Part shown: in pieces, positions 11,999-21,858 of the stretch
How positions within the stretch are numbered: the first letter of the stretch is position 1
How the letters are laid out: every line of letters begins with the position of its first letter
From: Methanobacterium subterraneum
Lineage (GTDB): Archaea > Methanobacteriota > Methanobacteria > Methanobacteriales > Methanobacteriaceae
Assembly: GCF_002813695.1 (NCBI RefSeq)
Contig: NZ_CP017768.1
Span: forward strand, 248,001-312,000
Length of the DNA stretch: 64,000 bases
Direction of reading: 5' to 3'
Position numbers and translations under genes: made by a program
Notes under the pieces: model-generated
What the model saw: the letters and a program-made list of their open reading frames with translations, nothing else
The model's database searches: none
What the model was told of the DNA's origin: nothing

Positions 11999-12225
11999 AG
12001 TAGGTCATCTCGTTATTTTTTTTTACTGTTTCTATTTTTCTTATCCAGGGAGAGTTTATTTCCCTGAAAATTTTATTCTGGAAATGGGAGTTGATTTATT
12101 TGAAAATAATTTTTAATTAATCTTTTGATCTCAATCAAAAATTTACTATTTACATTTAGTATTTAAAGTATTAAATCATGGAATCTGTGGATTAACCAGG
12201 TTAAATTTTATTTTCCTGATAAAAA

Positions 12226-13380
<1,155 letters not shown>

Positions 13381-13835
13381 AAATAATTCACCCGCTTCGG
13401 TTTTTTTTATATCTTGAACTATCATTAATTTAGTATTTTCCGAGGATATTCTGTGAAAAATGTATCCATTACACAAGTTATCCTTTGACAATTAAAATTC
13501 AAACAATCATATTTAGATGGGTCATGTTTTTTATACATTGCTCTATTAAACAGAGGAGTTTTAAGGAGTTTCCTTAAATTGGTTTATAATTGGTTTATGC
13601 TCCCGACTTGGTAAATAATGTGTATTGGAATAAATCTTAACCCTTCTCTATGCTCTTATGGATCTCCTGGCAACTTGGAACCCTTAAAGGCCTAACAGTA
13701 GGGGTTTAAAGACAGCTAATTTAGTATTACTGGATTGGTTTCATCGCTGGTACTTCTCAAGTGCACTCTCTACCCCAATAGCCATGACTCATCAGGGGTA
13801 TAATCATTTCACCCCAAGGAGGTAGGTGATCGAAT
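13381..13835. other. Intergenic region with a possible 25-codon micro-ORF
   Basis: This spacer is divergent between the radical SAM gene and the gene at 13836. On the + strand a TATA-like TTTATAAT (13583-13590) lies 28-35 bases before an ATG at 13618. That ATG opens 25 codons (to 13695) with two Cys (MCIGINLN...LCSYGSPG). It has no ribosome binding site, so it would need leaderless translation. I see no other gene. Confidence 0.3.
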
Positions 13836-14225
13836 ATGAGGTTAAGTCAGGGAGTACTTTGCGGACGGAGAATAGAACTTTATCATCCGGAATTCTTTGA
13901 GGAACATGAAGAAGTTATTATTTTCACCAGGGAAGAATTCAGGAGAATGTACCAGTCCATGGACACCCAGATAAACCATATCCACCGATTGGACATGGGT
14001 CTGGATCGTGGGGAGGAATGGAATTCCATGGGGGTATGGCCTAGAATCATGGAATGCATCCACATTTTGACTTTGAATTTAGAGAGTGTTTTCAACAATA
14101 ACGCCATACAAACATATCTGGATTCATATATCTATGATGGCATGAATATAGGTGAAAAAACAGGTAATAATTCGTTAAATGAGGTTTTAACGCCTGAATC
14201 ATTGGAATTTACTTGGTCTAAGTAG
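13836..14225 (+). CDS. Unknown protein, paralogue of the next gene
   Basis: A 129-residue soluble protein of unknown function. It shares a layout with the 171-residue protein encoded next: an Arg-x-Ser-x-Gly-(V/I) start, a Tyr-x-Pro-x-(F/L)-Phe motif, then an IIF/LIF...FR segment and an amphipathic helical part. The two are probably diverged tandem duplicates. GGAGG lies upstream at about 12 bases, which is long. It precedes the Ku-ligase pair on the same strand, about 850 bases away. Confidence 0.65.
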   Translation: MRLSQGVLCGRRIELYHPEFFEEHEEVIIFTREEFRRMYQSMDTQINHIHRLDMGLDRGEEWNSMGVWPRIMECIHILTLNLESVFNNNAIQTYLDSYIYDGMNIGEKTGNNSLNEVLTPESLEFTWSK

Positions 14226-14304
14226 TTTTATCAGGAATTTGAGGATTTACCTGGACTAGTGGTGTTAACCCCTCCTCTGGTTTTTGATCTCATATTAAAA
14301 CACG

Positions 14305-14820
14305 ATGAGGATGAGATACAGTTATGGAATTAGGGACCGGAAGAGTATATTGGCTTACCAGCCCCACCTATTCCATAAAACCAGTGACTTGCTCATTTTC
14401 CCCGGGAAAGATTTCAGAAAATGGCACGGTGACCTCACTGAATACCTGGATGGAATCTATCAGATCAACGCACAAACACAGAAGAAGGGAGGATCCATAA
14501 CTATCCTTGATTTTAACCTGGCCATGGGTATGGTAACTGGAATTCACCAGGAAATGGAAGACATCTTCAACACAAAAAAAGAGACTGATCTATCTTATTT
14601 TTATGTTTCAACTATGGATGATAGTTATAAAAAGGTTAAAACTAATTTTTATGGGAGATATCGGCATAAAATCGATCGAAAAGTAGTTAACATCACACCA
14701 GAGTTGAAGTACAGGCACCTACTGGAAATTGTGGATTACGCCCATAAATTATGGGATCAAGAAAAAAATAGGAACCGTAAACTGATCAAAAAAGGATTAA
14801 AAGATGGGAAAGGATCCTGA
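14305..14820 (+). CDS. Unknown protein, diverged paralogue of the preceding gene
   Basis: A 171-residue protein with no recognised family. The first 100 residues align with the gene just upstream (RYSYGI, YQPHLFH, LLIFPGKDFRK). The last 60 residues are Lys/Arg-rich (KNRNRKLIKKGLKDGK), which could contact nucleic acid. Two ATG codons (14305 and 14311) are possible starts, and the first has no strong ribosome binding site. It lies 250 bases before Ku, on the same strand. Confidence 0.62.
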   Translation: MRMRYSYGIRDRKSILAYQPHLFHKTSDLLIFPGKDFRKWHGDLTEYLDGIYQINAQTQKKGGSITILDFNLAMGMVTGIHQEMEDIFNTKKETDLSYFYVSTMDDSYKKVKTNFYGRYRHKIDRKVVNITPELKYRHLLEIVDYAHKLWDQEKNRNRKLIKKGLKDGKGS

Positions 14821-15070
14821 AATTATAATGTCCCATGTTTTTTGCAGGTTGGATATTCTTATTTTCATAAACGTACTACCTTGGACAGTATTCTTTTTTT
14901 TGTAGGATATAGCTCCATGTAACCTACTAAATTTTTTTTAGAACTGATATTCCTTTTAGGGATTCACTCTTTTTAGAACTTATTATCCCTTTTTAAAGAT
15001 CATCCTCCTTTTTAATAACAAACTATTACCCTCTCTTACAACATATATAACAAAAGGAGATGGTTTTTTT

Positions 15071-15838
15071 ATGAGATCTATCTGGTCAGGCTCTTTAAAA
15101 TTCGGAACTATTTTTATACCCATCAGACTGTACGCTGCCAGTGAAAACCTCCACATAGGGTTTCATCTGGTTCATAAAACCGATTGTGGTAGGGTACATT
15201 ATAAAAAGGTTTGTGCAAAGGACGGTAAGGAATTGGAAGCCCATGAAATTGCCAAGGCAATAAACATTGCCGGGGAATGCATCCAGTTCACCGATGAGGA
15301 GATTAAAAACCTCCACACCTTCTCCACCAGGACCATGGAGATAATGGGATTCTGCCATCCAAATGAGATCCCCCTGATCTGTCTTTTTAAACCCTACTAT
15401 CTTGGAACTGAAAACCCCAAAAAGAGTGGTAGTGGTCAGAGTTTCCATTTAATCAAGGAAGTAATGGAGAAGAAGGAAAAGGTGGCAGTGGTGAAATGGG
15501 TTCAACGCAACAACGAATACATTGGAATGTTACAATCATATGAAGAGGGGTTTCTCCTGAAACAGTTACTGTACTTTGAACAGGTAAGATCACTGGAGGA
15601 AGTTGAGATAATCAAGGCCCCGGTTGATGAAGACCTCCTTAAAAAGGCATTTCAAGTGGTGGATAATATGACCTTTGATTTTGACTGGACCCAATACTCT
15701 GAAACCTACAACCAACAGTTAAGGGAACTAATTGAGAAAAAAGCAGCCGGTGAAGAGTTAATACCAGAGATAAAACCTCCTGAAACCAGATCCCTTGAAA
15801 AAGAACTGGAAAAAATGCTGGCCATGATGGAAGAATAA
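15071..15838 (+). CDS. ku: Ku protein (prokaryotic NHEJ)
   Basis: A 255-residue Ku of the bacterial homodimeric type, which binds double-strand DNA ends. It shows the family opening (RSIWSGSLKFGTIFIPIRLY, residues 2-21), the region with CAKDGKEL, and the Ku core helical end (LREL...KAAGEEL). The length matches bacterial Ku (250-290). AAAGGAG is upstream at about 11 bases. A ligase gene follows 21 bases later, so the two form an operon. Ku is rare in archaea; the start and identity are clear. Confidence 0.95.
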   Translation: MRSIWSGSLKFGTIFIPIRLYAASENLHIGFHLVHKTDCGRVHYKKVCAKDGKELEAHEIAKAINIAGECIQFTDEEIKNLHTFSTRTMEIMGFCHPNEIPLICLFKPYYLGTENPKKSGSGQSFHLIKEVMEKKEKVAVVKWVQRNNEYIGMLQSYEEGFLLKQLLYFEQVRSLEEVEIIKAPVDEDLLKKAFQVVDNMTFDFDWTQYSETYNQQLRELIEKKAAGEELIPEIKPPETRSLEKELEKMLAMMEE

Positions 15839-15859
15839 GATGGATGGTGTGTGTTCATT

Positions 15860-16747
15860 ATGGAAATGATAGAACCCATGCTCAGCAAGCTGGTAGAAGT
15901 GGATGTGCACTTGTCGGGAGTGTGGAACAGCGAACCCAAACTGGATGGTGAGCGGATCATAGCAGTGGGTGAAGGGGATAAAATCAGTCTCTGGACTCGC
16001 AGACACATTGAAAGCTCATACAAATTCCCTGAAATTACAAATGATCTTAAAAAAAATATAAAGGGGGATAACTGGATTCTTGATGGGGAGCTCACGGTTC
16101 CCGGAGGATTCAGAAAGCTTTTAAAACGTAACACCGAGGATAAGACGAAAATTTCCATTTTATCCCGGAAATTACCGGCAACCTTTAACCTTTTTGACAT
16201 CACCCGTTTTCAGGGTGAAGATCTCACCAGCAAACCCCTGGCACAGAGGAAAAAGATCCTGTTAGATGTTTCAAGTCCGGGGGAATACCTTAGAATCATC
16301 CCCTTTAAAATAGTAACCACAGAAACAGTCAAGGATCATTTTGAAAAATCCCTTAAAGATGGTTATGAGGGGCTGATCCTTAAAAATGCCAGTTCTAGAT
16401 ATGAATCAGGTAAAAGATCAGATAATTGGTTGAAAATCAAAAGAACAGAGACCATAGATGTTAACGTGGTAGGGGTAACCCGGAGTACAGGAAGCATAGC
16501 ATTTGGGGCACTGATCCTGGAAAAAGATGGTCAATACTTTGGTAAAGTGGGTACCGGGTTCAGTGATATGGATCGAAGAGAAATACTGGACTTTTTAGAA
16601 AAAAACAGGGAAGAAACACCTATCTTATTACCGGAGAATGTGGATGTTCTTTTCACCACCCGTCCCTTGCCTGCAGAGATAAAAGCCAATGAGATTGTAG
16701 GGGGTAAACCCCGGGCTCCGGTATGGGTTCGGTTCAGATGGGGTTAA
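15860..16747 (+). CDS. LigD-type ATP-dependent DNA ligase
   Basis: A 295-residue enzyme that would seal DNA ends held by Ku. The nucleotidyl-transferase motifs are visible: motif I KLDGER (Lys about 27, the AMP acceptor), a TRR segment, motif III LDGEL, motif IV EGLILK and motif V WLKIKR. A C-terminal OB-fold region follows (about 205-295). It contains only the ligase part of LigD; no polymerase or phosphoesterase domain lies in this protein or nearby. The start is uncertain among GTG 15851, ATG 15860 and ATG 15866. Confidence 0.92.
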   Translation: MEMIEPMLSKLVEVDVHLSGVWNSEPKLDGERIIAVGEGDKISLWTRRHIESSYKFPEITNDLKKNIKGDNWILDGELTVPGGFRKLLKRNTEDKTKISILSRKLPATFNLFDITRFQGEDLTSKPLAQRKKILLDVSSPGEYLRIIPFKIVTTETVKDHFEKSLKDGYEGLILKNASSRYESGKRSDNWLKIKRTETIDVNVVGVTRSTGSIAFGALILEKDGQYFGKVGTGFSDMDRREILDFLEKNREETPILLPENVDVLFTTRPLPAEIKANEIVGGKPRAPVWVRFRWG

Positions 16748-16832
16748 TTTTCAGCAAATCCCCTTATTCATAGTGTCTTCAGGGGGTAAATCAACCCTTA
16801 TTCAGATATTTTGGATAATTGTCAATTTTAAA

Positions 16833-17240
16833 TTACTGTTCTCCACCGGAGGTAGTGGTGAGTTTGACGTGTTCCACTCCCTTTAGTCGCATGATCTTTT
16901 CGGAGAGGGATCGGATTTTCTGGGCGTCTCCTTTAACTACTATAACTTCCAGGCAATTTTTTTCAGTCATGTGCAGGTGCATGTTGGCGTTTATAAAGTC
17001 CCGGTACTGGTGTTGGATATCGGTAAGGTCTTCCATCACCCCAGTGTAATGGTGGTCGTAGATAACGGCCAGTATCCCCACACGATCCCCTTCCATGTCT
17101 TTCATCCATTGATAACGCACTATATAGTCCTTCAAGGCATCTCTGATACCTTTAGATCTGGAATTATATCCTCTATCTTTTAAAACCTCATCAAAATCGT
17201 TTAAAAGTTTTTTTGGCAATGACATGCTTATTCTCATCAT
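16833..17240 (-). CDS. nikR: NikR nickel-responsive regulator
   Basis: A 135-residue repressor. Residues 1-45 are a ribbon-helix-helix DNA-binding part (MRISMSLPKKLLNDFDEVL) and the rest is an ACT-like metal-sensing part. The nickel ligands of NikR are recognisable: His in DIQHQ, the HLH pair and Cys in NCLEV. In methanogens NikR is expected to control nickel uptake for methyl-CoM reductase and hydrogenases. It stands alone and faces the upstream spacer 17241-17578. An inverted repeat there may be its own operator. Confidence 0.92.
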   Translation of the reverse strand: MMRISMSLPKKLLNDFDEVLKDRGYNSRSKGIRDALKDYIVRYQWMKDMEGDRVGILAVIYDHHYTGVMEDLTDIQHQYRDFINANMHLHMTEKNCLEVIVVKGDAQKIRSLSEKIMRLKGVEHVKLTTTSGGEQ

Positions 17241-17578
17241 TTATCCCACCCGTTAATATGCTTGTTATAACTATTATTAAATTATTAAGTAATAAATATT
17301 TCTCTTCATTGGCAAAAATTATTATTAACTTACCCTCATTAAGGGGTGAATAAACATTATCAACAGCCTAATAGGGGCTTAATTCATGATGAACTTTAAA
17401 TAAATAAGTTAAAAATAATAAAAATATACATGGTCTAAATATATATGCTGGAAAAGTATTGAAAATGATTCCTTTATTTTTTAATTGTGAAAAGGGTCAC
17501 ATTAACTAGCATCCAACTTATCTTAATGTGAAATCATAGTATAACAACAGTGAATGGGTTCAAAAGAAGGGAGTTATA
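17241..17578. other. Divergent promoter region between nikR and the phospholipase gene
   Basis: The 338-base AT-rich spacer contains the inverted repeat TTATTA-AG-TAATAA (17282-17295), 40-55 bases upstream of nikR. It is a possible operator for nikR. No ORF with a ribosome binding site is seen. Confidence 0.45.
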
Positions 17579-18235
17579 ATGGGTGAAAACGGTTTTATAG
17601 AAAAATATAACGGGCAAAATGTGTTTAAAATAGCTATCTTTTTTACCTTACTCTTTTTGATGGTTGCACCGGCTACTGCCTGGGAGTGGACTGCCCATAA
17701 AAAAATCGTAGACGAAATTAACATTAACCTACCCTCTGACGTGCAGAACAATCTTAAACCATACATTGGAGTGATGAAGGAAGGATCTACCTATCCGGAC
17801 ACCATCCCTAACGATAAAGTTAATCACGGATACCCTGGTAGTTATCCTCAGGCCAATAACTGGCTGGACAAGGGGAAAGTTGCCTATGAAAAGAGAGATT
17901 ATAAGGAAGCAGCCTGGTGTTTTGGTGTTGCATCTCACTATATTACTGACACCTACTCTGCACCCCACTGCGGATGGATCAAAGATAAGGAAAAATACTG
18001 GCAAATAGGAAACCAACTAACCCCTAAAAAACATGACTTCCACTATTCCAATCTCAACACCATGCTCAAATATGGGAATGAAAAGGGAAAGGAAAGTATC
18101 ACGGGCTGGAACAAAACCGAGGACCATGGAATAGTTCAACAGGACCTGAACCGGGGAGTATCCGCGGCATATATAGCTATCCTTTACCATGCCCACCCCT
18201 CCATGCTTCAAAGCCCTGAATATTATCCGGATTAA
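17579..18235 (+). CDS. Secreted zinc-dependent phospholipase C-like protein
   Basis: A 218-residue exported protein. A signal peptide covers residues 1-34 (basic start, hydrophobic FKIAIFFTLLFLMVAPATA). Cleavage after ATA would leave Trp as first residue, the first zinc ligand in this family. Further ligand-like residues follow: TAH near the mature start, TYPDT, NHGYPG, then ASHYITDTYSAPHC. These match the zinc-dependent phospholipase C/S1-P1 nuclease fold. GGGAG stands close before the ATG. Lipid substrates are uncertain because archaeal lipids are ether-linked. Confidence 0.78.
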   Translation: MGENGFIEKYNGQNVFKIAIFFTLLFLMVAPATAWEWTAHKKIVDEININLPSDVQNNLKPYIGVMKEGSTYPDTIPNDKVNHGYPGSYPQANNWLDKGKVAYEKRDYKEAAWCFGVASHYITDTYSAPHCGWIKDKEKYWQIGNQLTPKKHDFHYSNLNTMLKYGNEKGKESITGWNKTEDHGIVQQDLNRGVSAAYIAILYHAHPSMLQSPEYYPD

Positions 18236-18422
18236 TGAACCAATAAAATCAACTCTTTCCGGATTAAATCATTGAATTTCACCCAGTTAGTCAGTTAAAT
18301 TTTTTGGGTAATTTAAAGGGTCGAGATAAAAAAATAACAGTGAATGAAAAATCTATTGATAAAATTATAGGGGATGCTTTAGTGATCTGAATGGGGGATT
18401 CTTATAAAATAATTTCCTATCT

Positions 18423-19862
18423 TTAAATGGCTATTATTGCACCCTGGAGTTCTGCTTGCACTGATTTATTGGTTGATAGGTATTTCTGCAATGCTTCCAC
18501 TGCATGCACATCTAACTGGTTCCTATTTACACCATACTTATCCGGAACACCCTGGCTGGTGACAAAAGCTGCCTGATAGGTTTCATCCATTTTGATTTTC
18601 CTCCCCTTTACAAATAATTCCTGAATACGTTGTCCAGGAGGATTTTCCACCTTAAAGTATAAATTGAGGCCCATGCATCGTTTGAGATATCCTCCCATCT
18701 GATTATAAGGATCTCTTGAAAATAAATGCTCTAAATTCTCTTCCATCATTATCCAAATTTCCTTCCCAGTGAGTTCCACAGTGGAAACTGGAGGATTTAC
18801 TGGAATAATATTGTAAAGATCGTTTAGGGTAATTTCACCGGGAGGTACTGGTGCACCATATCTCCAACCATTAGAAAAAGCTATCTGAGCACCTGTTTTA
18901 TTCAAAAGACTTTTTAAAAGAAAATTATCCATGGTTGATTCCAGTACCGTGTTACGATTAAGACCGGTATCTGTATAACCTACCAACTGACTTAATTCAT
19001 CCCTATATGGATTTAAAACCTGATTAACAAGATCACCAGCCTCAGGATCCGGTTTAATATCCTCAGATACGGTGATAAGGTTGTGTTGGAATTTGATTAC
19101 CTTTCCTTGCGACAGGGTTAGGTCCAGTCTCCCAATAAAAGAACCGTGGCATCCGGATTGGATTAGAATGGTATTATTCACAAGAGCAGGTTCATAAAGT
19201 CGATTATGGGTATGTGCACTTAATAATACATCTACACCATCCACTTCCTGGGCTAACTTCATTTCCTGGGGGAACCCTAGATGTGAAATAACTACAATTA
19301 GATCAACTTTTTCCTCGTTTCGCAATTTCTGGATGTAATATGGTAATTCTTGGTTACCTATGGTGAAATATATTCCTTTGCTGAAATGTGCAGGCATGAC
19401 TTTATCAACTATGGTTGCAGCTATGCCTATAACACCGATCCGTGTTCTACCAAGCTCTTTTATTATCCATGGCTTGAAAAATAGCTTATCATTGGTCTCA
19501 TGGTAGCAGTTAATAGCTATCATGGGATAGTTCAATTTTTTGGTTAGTTTTTGGAAATGTTCCGGTCCGTATGCAAATTCCCAGTGTGCAGTCATGGCAT
19601 CAAAGTCTAAATAATTCAAGATGGGTATCAAAGCTTCCCCTTTGGTTTTCACCGCAGCATAAGTCCCGTGAATGGTATCACCACAATCAAAAACCAGTGT
19701 TTTAGGATTCTCCTCTCTAATTTGGTTGAATATAGTGGCAATTCTGGCGAAACCTCCGGCTAACTTATATTTAGCATGATCCCCATCCCAAAATAATTCC
19801 TGATGTATATCTAGATAAGCATGGCTATCGTTTAATTGTAAAATAGTTAAATTTTCATCCAT
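18423..19862 (-). CDS. 5'-nucleotidase/SoxB-like metallophosphoesterase
   Basis: A 479-residue two-domain enzyme. The N-terminal metallophosphoesterase domain has NDSH (residues 11-14), DCGDT (about 62), and later SHLG and SAHTH. The C-terminal 5'-nucleotidase domain follows (about 300-470, FSNGWRYG). The usual GNHEFD motif is replaced by AHWEFAYG, which resembles GHWEFTYG of the SoxB subgroup. There is no signal peptide, so it acts in the cytoplasm, unlike UshA. The start was chosen because GGAGG lies 7 bases upstream of 19862. The substrate is open. Confidence 0.82.
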   Translation of the reverse strand: MDENLTILQLNDSHAYLDIHQELFWDGDHAKYKLAGGFARIATIFNQIREENPKTLVFDCGDTIHGTYAAVKTKGEALIPILNYLDFDAMTAHWEFAYGPEHFQKLTKKLNYPMIAINCYHETNDKLFFKPWIIKELGRTRIGVIGIAATIVDKVMPAHFSKGIYFTIGNQELPYYIQKLRNEEKVDLIVVISHLGFPQEMKLAQEVDGVDVLLSAHTHNRLYEPALVNNTILIQSGCHGSFIGRLDLTLSQGKVIKFQHNLITVSEDIKPDPEAGDLVNQVLNPYRDELSQLVGYTDTGLNRNTVLESTMDNFLLKSLLNKTGAQIAFSNGWRYGAPVPPGEITLNDLYNIIPVNPPVSTVELTGKEIWIMMEENLEHLFSRDPYNQMGGYLKRCMGLNLYFKVENPPGQRIQELFVKGRKIKMDETYQAAFVTSQGVPDKYGVNRNQLDVHAVEALQKYLSTNKSVQAELQGAIIAI

Positions 19863-20116
19863 CAGTTCACCTCCATCACTTCTATTTATTATAGTCAATC
19901 CTATGAATTTTTTTCCAAAAATAAAAAAATAAATGCTAAAAAATAACTAAAAAAACAGGTCAATAACTATTTCATATGATTTTAAGTTGAATTAAAATTA
20001 AAAAACTGAAATATTTGTTTAGACTTTTTGGGCATGATCTTTCAACCCTGAAAATTTATTGTTTCAATAGTTCCATATTTTATATTATAACTCCTATTTT
20101 GAAAGGAAAACCTGTC

Positions 20117-20734
20117 ATGAAAGTCACTGAACAACAGAAAATTAAGGATGGAGGTTTGGGTCGAAAACTCTACTCCGTCAGGGAATCCTACTGGATTTCC
20201 TATAATGGGATACGAACCCTGAGATACATGTTCAAGGCTAAAAAGAATAAGGAAATGAGTTCAAAATTTATTGAAAGGCTAATGCTCACGGTGACTGAAG
20301 TTAATGGCTGTGCCATATGTTCCTACGCCCACTCCAAAAGGGCTCTGGAAAGTGGAATGAACAGTGGAGAGATCCAGAATATGCTCAGTGGAATCATGGA
20401 TGATGTGCCCTCTGATGAATTGGCAGCAGTCATGTTCGCCCAGCATTACGCTGACACCCGGGGAAACCCTACCCACGAGTCATGGCAGCGTATTGTAGAA
20501 ATATATGGGATGAATAGGGCCATGGGCATCCTGGGATCCATCCGCACCATAATGATGGGAAATACCTATGGAATTCCCTGGAGTTCATTCTTCAACCGGC
20601 TGAGGGGCAGAGCAGATCCAAGGAGCAGTTTACTCTACGAAGTAGAGATGATGTTAGGAACCATTCTAGTGCCGTTTTCAGTTATCCATGCTTTAATCTC
20701 TGGTTTGTTTGGAAGGGCGATTATTAGTTTTTAA
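20117..20734 (+). CDS. Carboxymuconolactone decarboxylase/AhpD-like protein
   Basis: A 205-residue protein with the AhpD-type CxxC...H motif (GCAICSYAHSKRAL, Cys about 65 and 68). Members are often peroxide-related thiol proteins or of unknown reaction. A hydrophobic end (residues 175-205) may attach it to the membrane. The ATG at 20117 has GAAAGG about 10 bases upstream; a 34-residue upstream extension reads like spacer. It is a single gene. Confidence 0.8.
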   Translation: MKVTEQQKIKDGGLGRKLYSVRESYWISYNGIRTLRYMFKAKKNKEMSSKFIERLMLTVTEVNGCAICSYAHSKRALESGMNSGEIQNMLSGIMDDVPSDELAAVMFAQHYADTRGNPTHESWQRIVEIYGMNRAMGILGSIRTIMMGNTYGIPWSSFFNRLRGRADPRSSLLYEVEMMLGTILVPFSVIHALISGLFGRAIISF

Positions 20735-20755
20735 TCTTCAAATGAGTGGGAACAG

Positions 20756-20807
20756 TCTGAGATCTGCATGATAACCAAATTCTGGTTCCTACCATTAATA
20801 TCTCAGA
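20756..20807 (+). terminator. Nested stem structure after the AhpD-like gene
   Basis: TCTGAGAT (20756-20763) pairs with ATCTCAGA (20800-20807), and inside it AACCA pairs with TGGTT (20773-20787). It lies between two converging genes and may act as a transcript end or processing structure. There is no U-run directly after it. Confidence 0.35.
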
Positions 20808-20907
20808 TGGATAGGTGGGAACTCAAAGTTTATTATTTTTAAATGATAATAGAGGGTTAAATGGAAAATTCACTGATCTAATGTCTATATGTTGTGCTTG
20901 GTCTTGA

Positions 20908-21276
20908 TTATTCCGGAATTATTGCCATTGCATCTATCTCAACCAACCAATCCGGATTTCCAAGTCCCGCTACAAATAAAACAGTTATGATTGGATAATT
21001 CGGATTATCTCCCCATTTCTCCTGGAAAACCTGGAATCCCTCCTGAGGGTCCTGCCCCTGAACCAGGTAAATGTTGAACTTAACCACATGCTCCAGTTTA
21101 GCATCTGATTCTTCTAAGATCTTCTCAATATTGATTAAAACCTGTTCGGTCTGTTTTTTGAGACTACCCTTACCTACCAGGCCCCTGTTTTTATCCGCCG
21201 CATTTTGACCACCAATGTAAATGGTCTGGTGATTCCCAGTAACGGATATAGCATGGGAATACCCTCTAGGTTTCAT
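20908..21276 (-). CDS. RidA/YjgF family protein
   Basis: A 122-residue protein of the RidA family, which hydrolyses reactive enamine/imine intermediates; not all members do. The family layout is visible: YSHAISVTGNHQTIYIGGQ near the start, QTEQVLINIEKIL in the middle, and LVEIDAMAIIPE at the end. The usual Arg of the RidA active site is not in its standard IVEVAAVA(R) context, so the activity is uncertain. The second ATG (21276) is better spaced from GGAG than the first (21279). Confidence 0.85.
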   Translation of the reverse strand: MKPRGYSHAISVTGNHQTIYIGGQNAADKNRGLVGKGSLKKQTEQVLINIEKILEESDAKLEHVVKFNIYLVQGQDPQEGFQVFQEKWGDNPNYPIITVLFVAGLGNPDWLVEIDAMAIIPE

Positions 21277-21299
21277 CATACTCTCCGGATTGATGTAAT

Positions 21300-21755
21300 T
21301 TATTTTTTTTCATAGTGAAATCTCTTGTTATTATGGAGAATCTCCTTTTCACTTTTTTTTACCATAATCCCAATGGCTCCACCCAGGGCACCTAGAATTA
21401 TACTAATGATTATGGATAACTGGAAAATAATGTAGGCTGCCACCAATGTATTGGCTCCAGGTATCATGCCAATTTCAAGGGAAATTAAATTTATAATCAC
21501 TTCTATGGCCTCAAAGCCCATTATCAATATTATGGTGATGATTAAACCACCAATCATTCCAGAAATTATCCCAGCAATTGCCCCATCCTTTAAATCCATC
21601 TTAGCGTAATCTTCATATCTCTGACTAAAGTAAGAGGCTAAAAACCCTCCGGTTAAAGGACCTAAAAAGAAGAGCGGGAAGAAGATAACAATGAAAATGA
21701 TACTTAGAACTGCGTTAAACAGTCCACCTAGTCCGATAATTTTCCAATCCGCCAT
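21300..21755 (-). CDS. DUF5518-like membrane protein
   Basis: A 151-residue protein with four hydrophobic segments. It has the family pattern ADWKIIGLGG...GPLTGGFLASYFS...DGAIAGIISGMIGG near the N-terminus. A relative is encoded at 40636-41067 (ADWKAIIAGS...GALVTGYMVGE), and a broken one at about 37450. GGTGAT lies 5 bases before the chosen ATG. Function unknown. RidA is 24 bases downstream on the same strand. Confidence 0.72.
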   Translation of the reverse strand: MADWKIIGLGGLFNAVLSIIFIVIFFPLFFLGPLTGGFLASYFSQRYEDYAKMDLKDGAIAGIISGMIGGLIITIILIMGFEAIEVIINLISLEIGMIPGANTLVAAYIIFQLSIIISIILGALGGAIGIMVKKSEKEILHNNKRFHYEKK

Positions 21756-21858
21756 TTTAATCACCAGAAAAAGGAGAATATTTGGATGATTCTCCAAATA
21801 AAATATATTAATTGGTTTTATAGGGTTATAGAACCCGATTAAATGTTTTTGTTATTGT

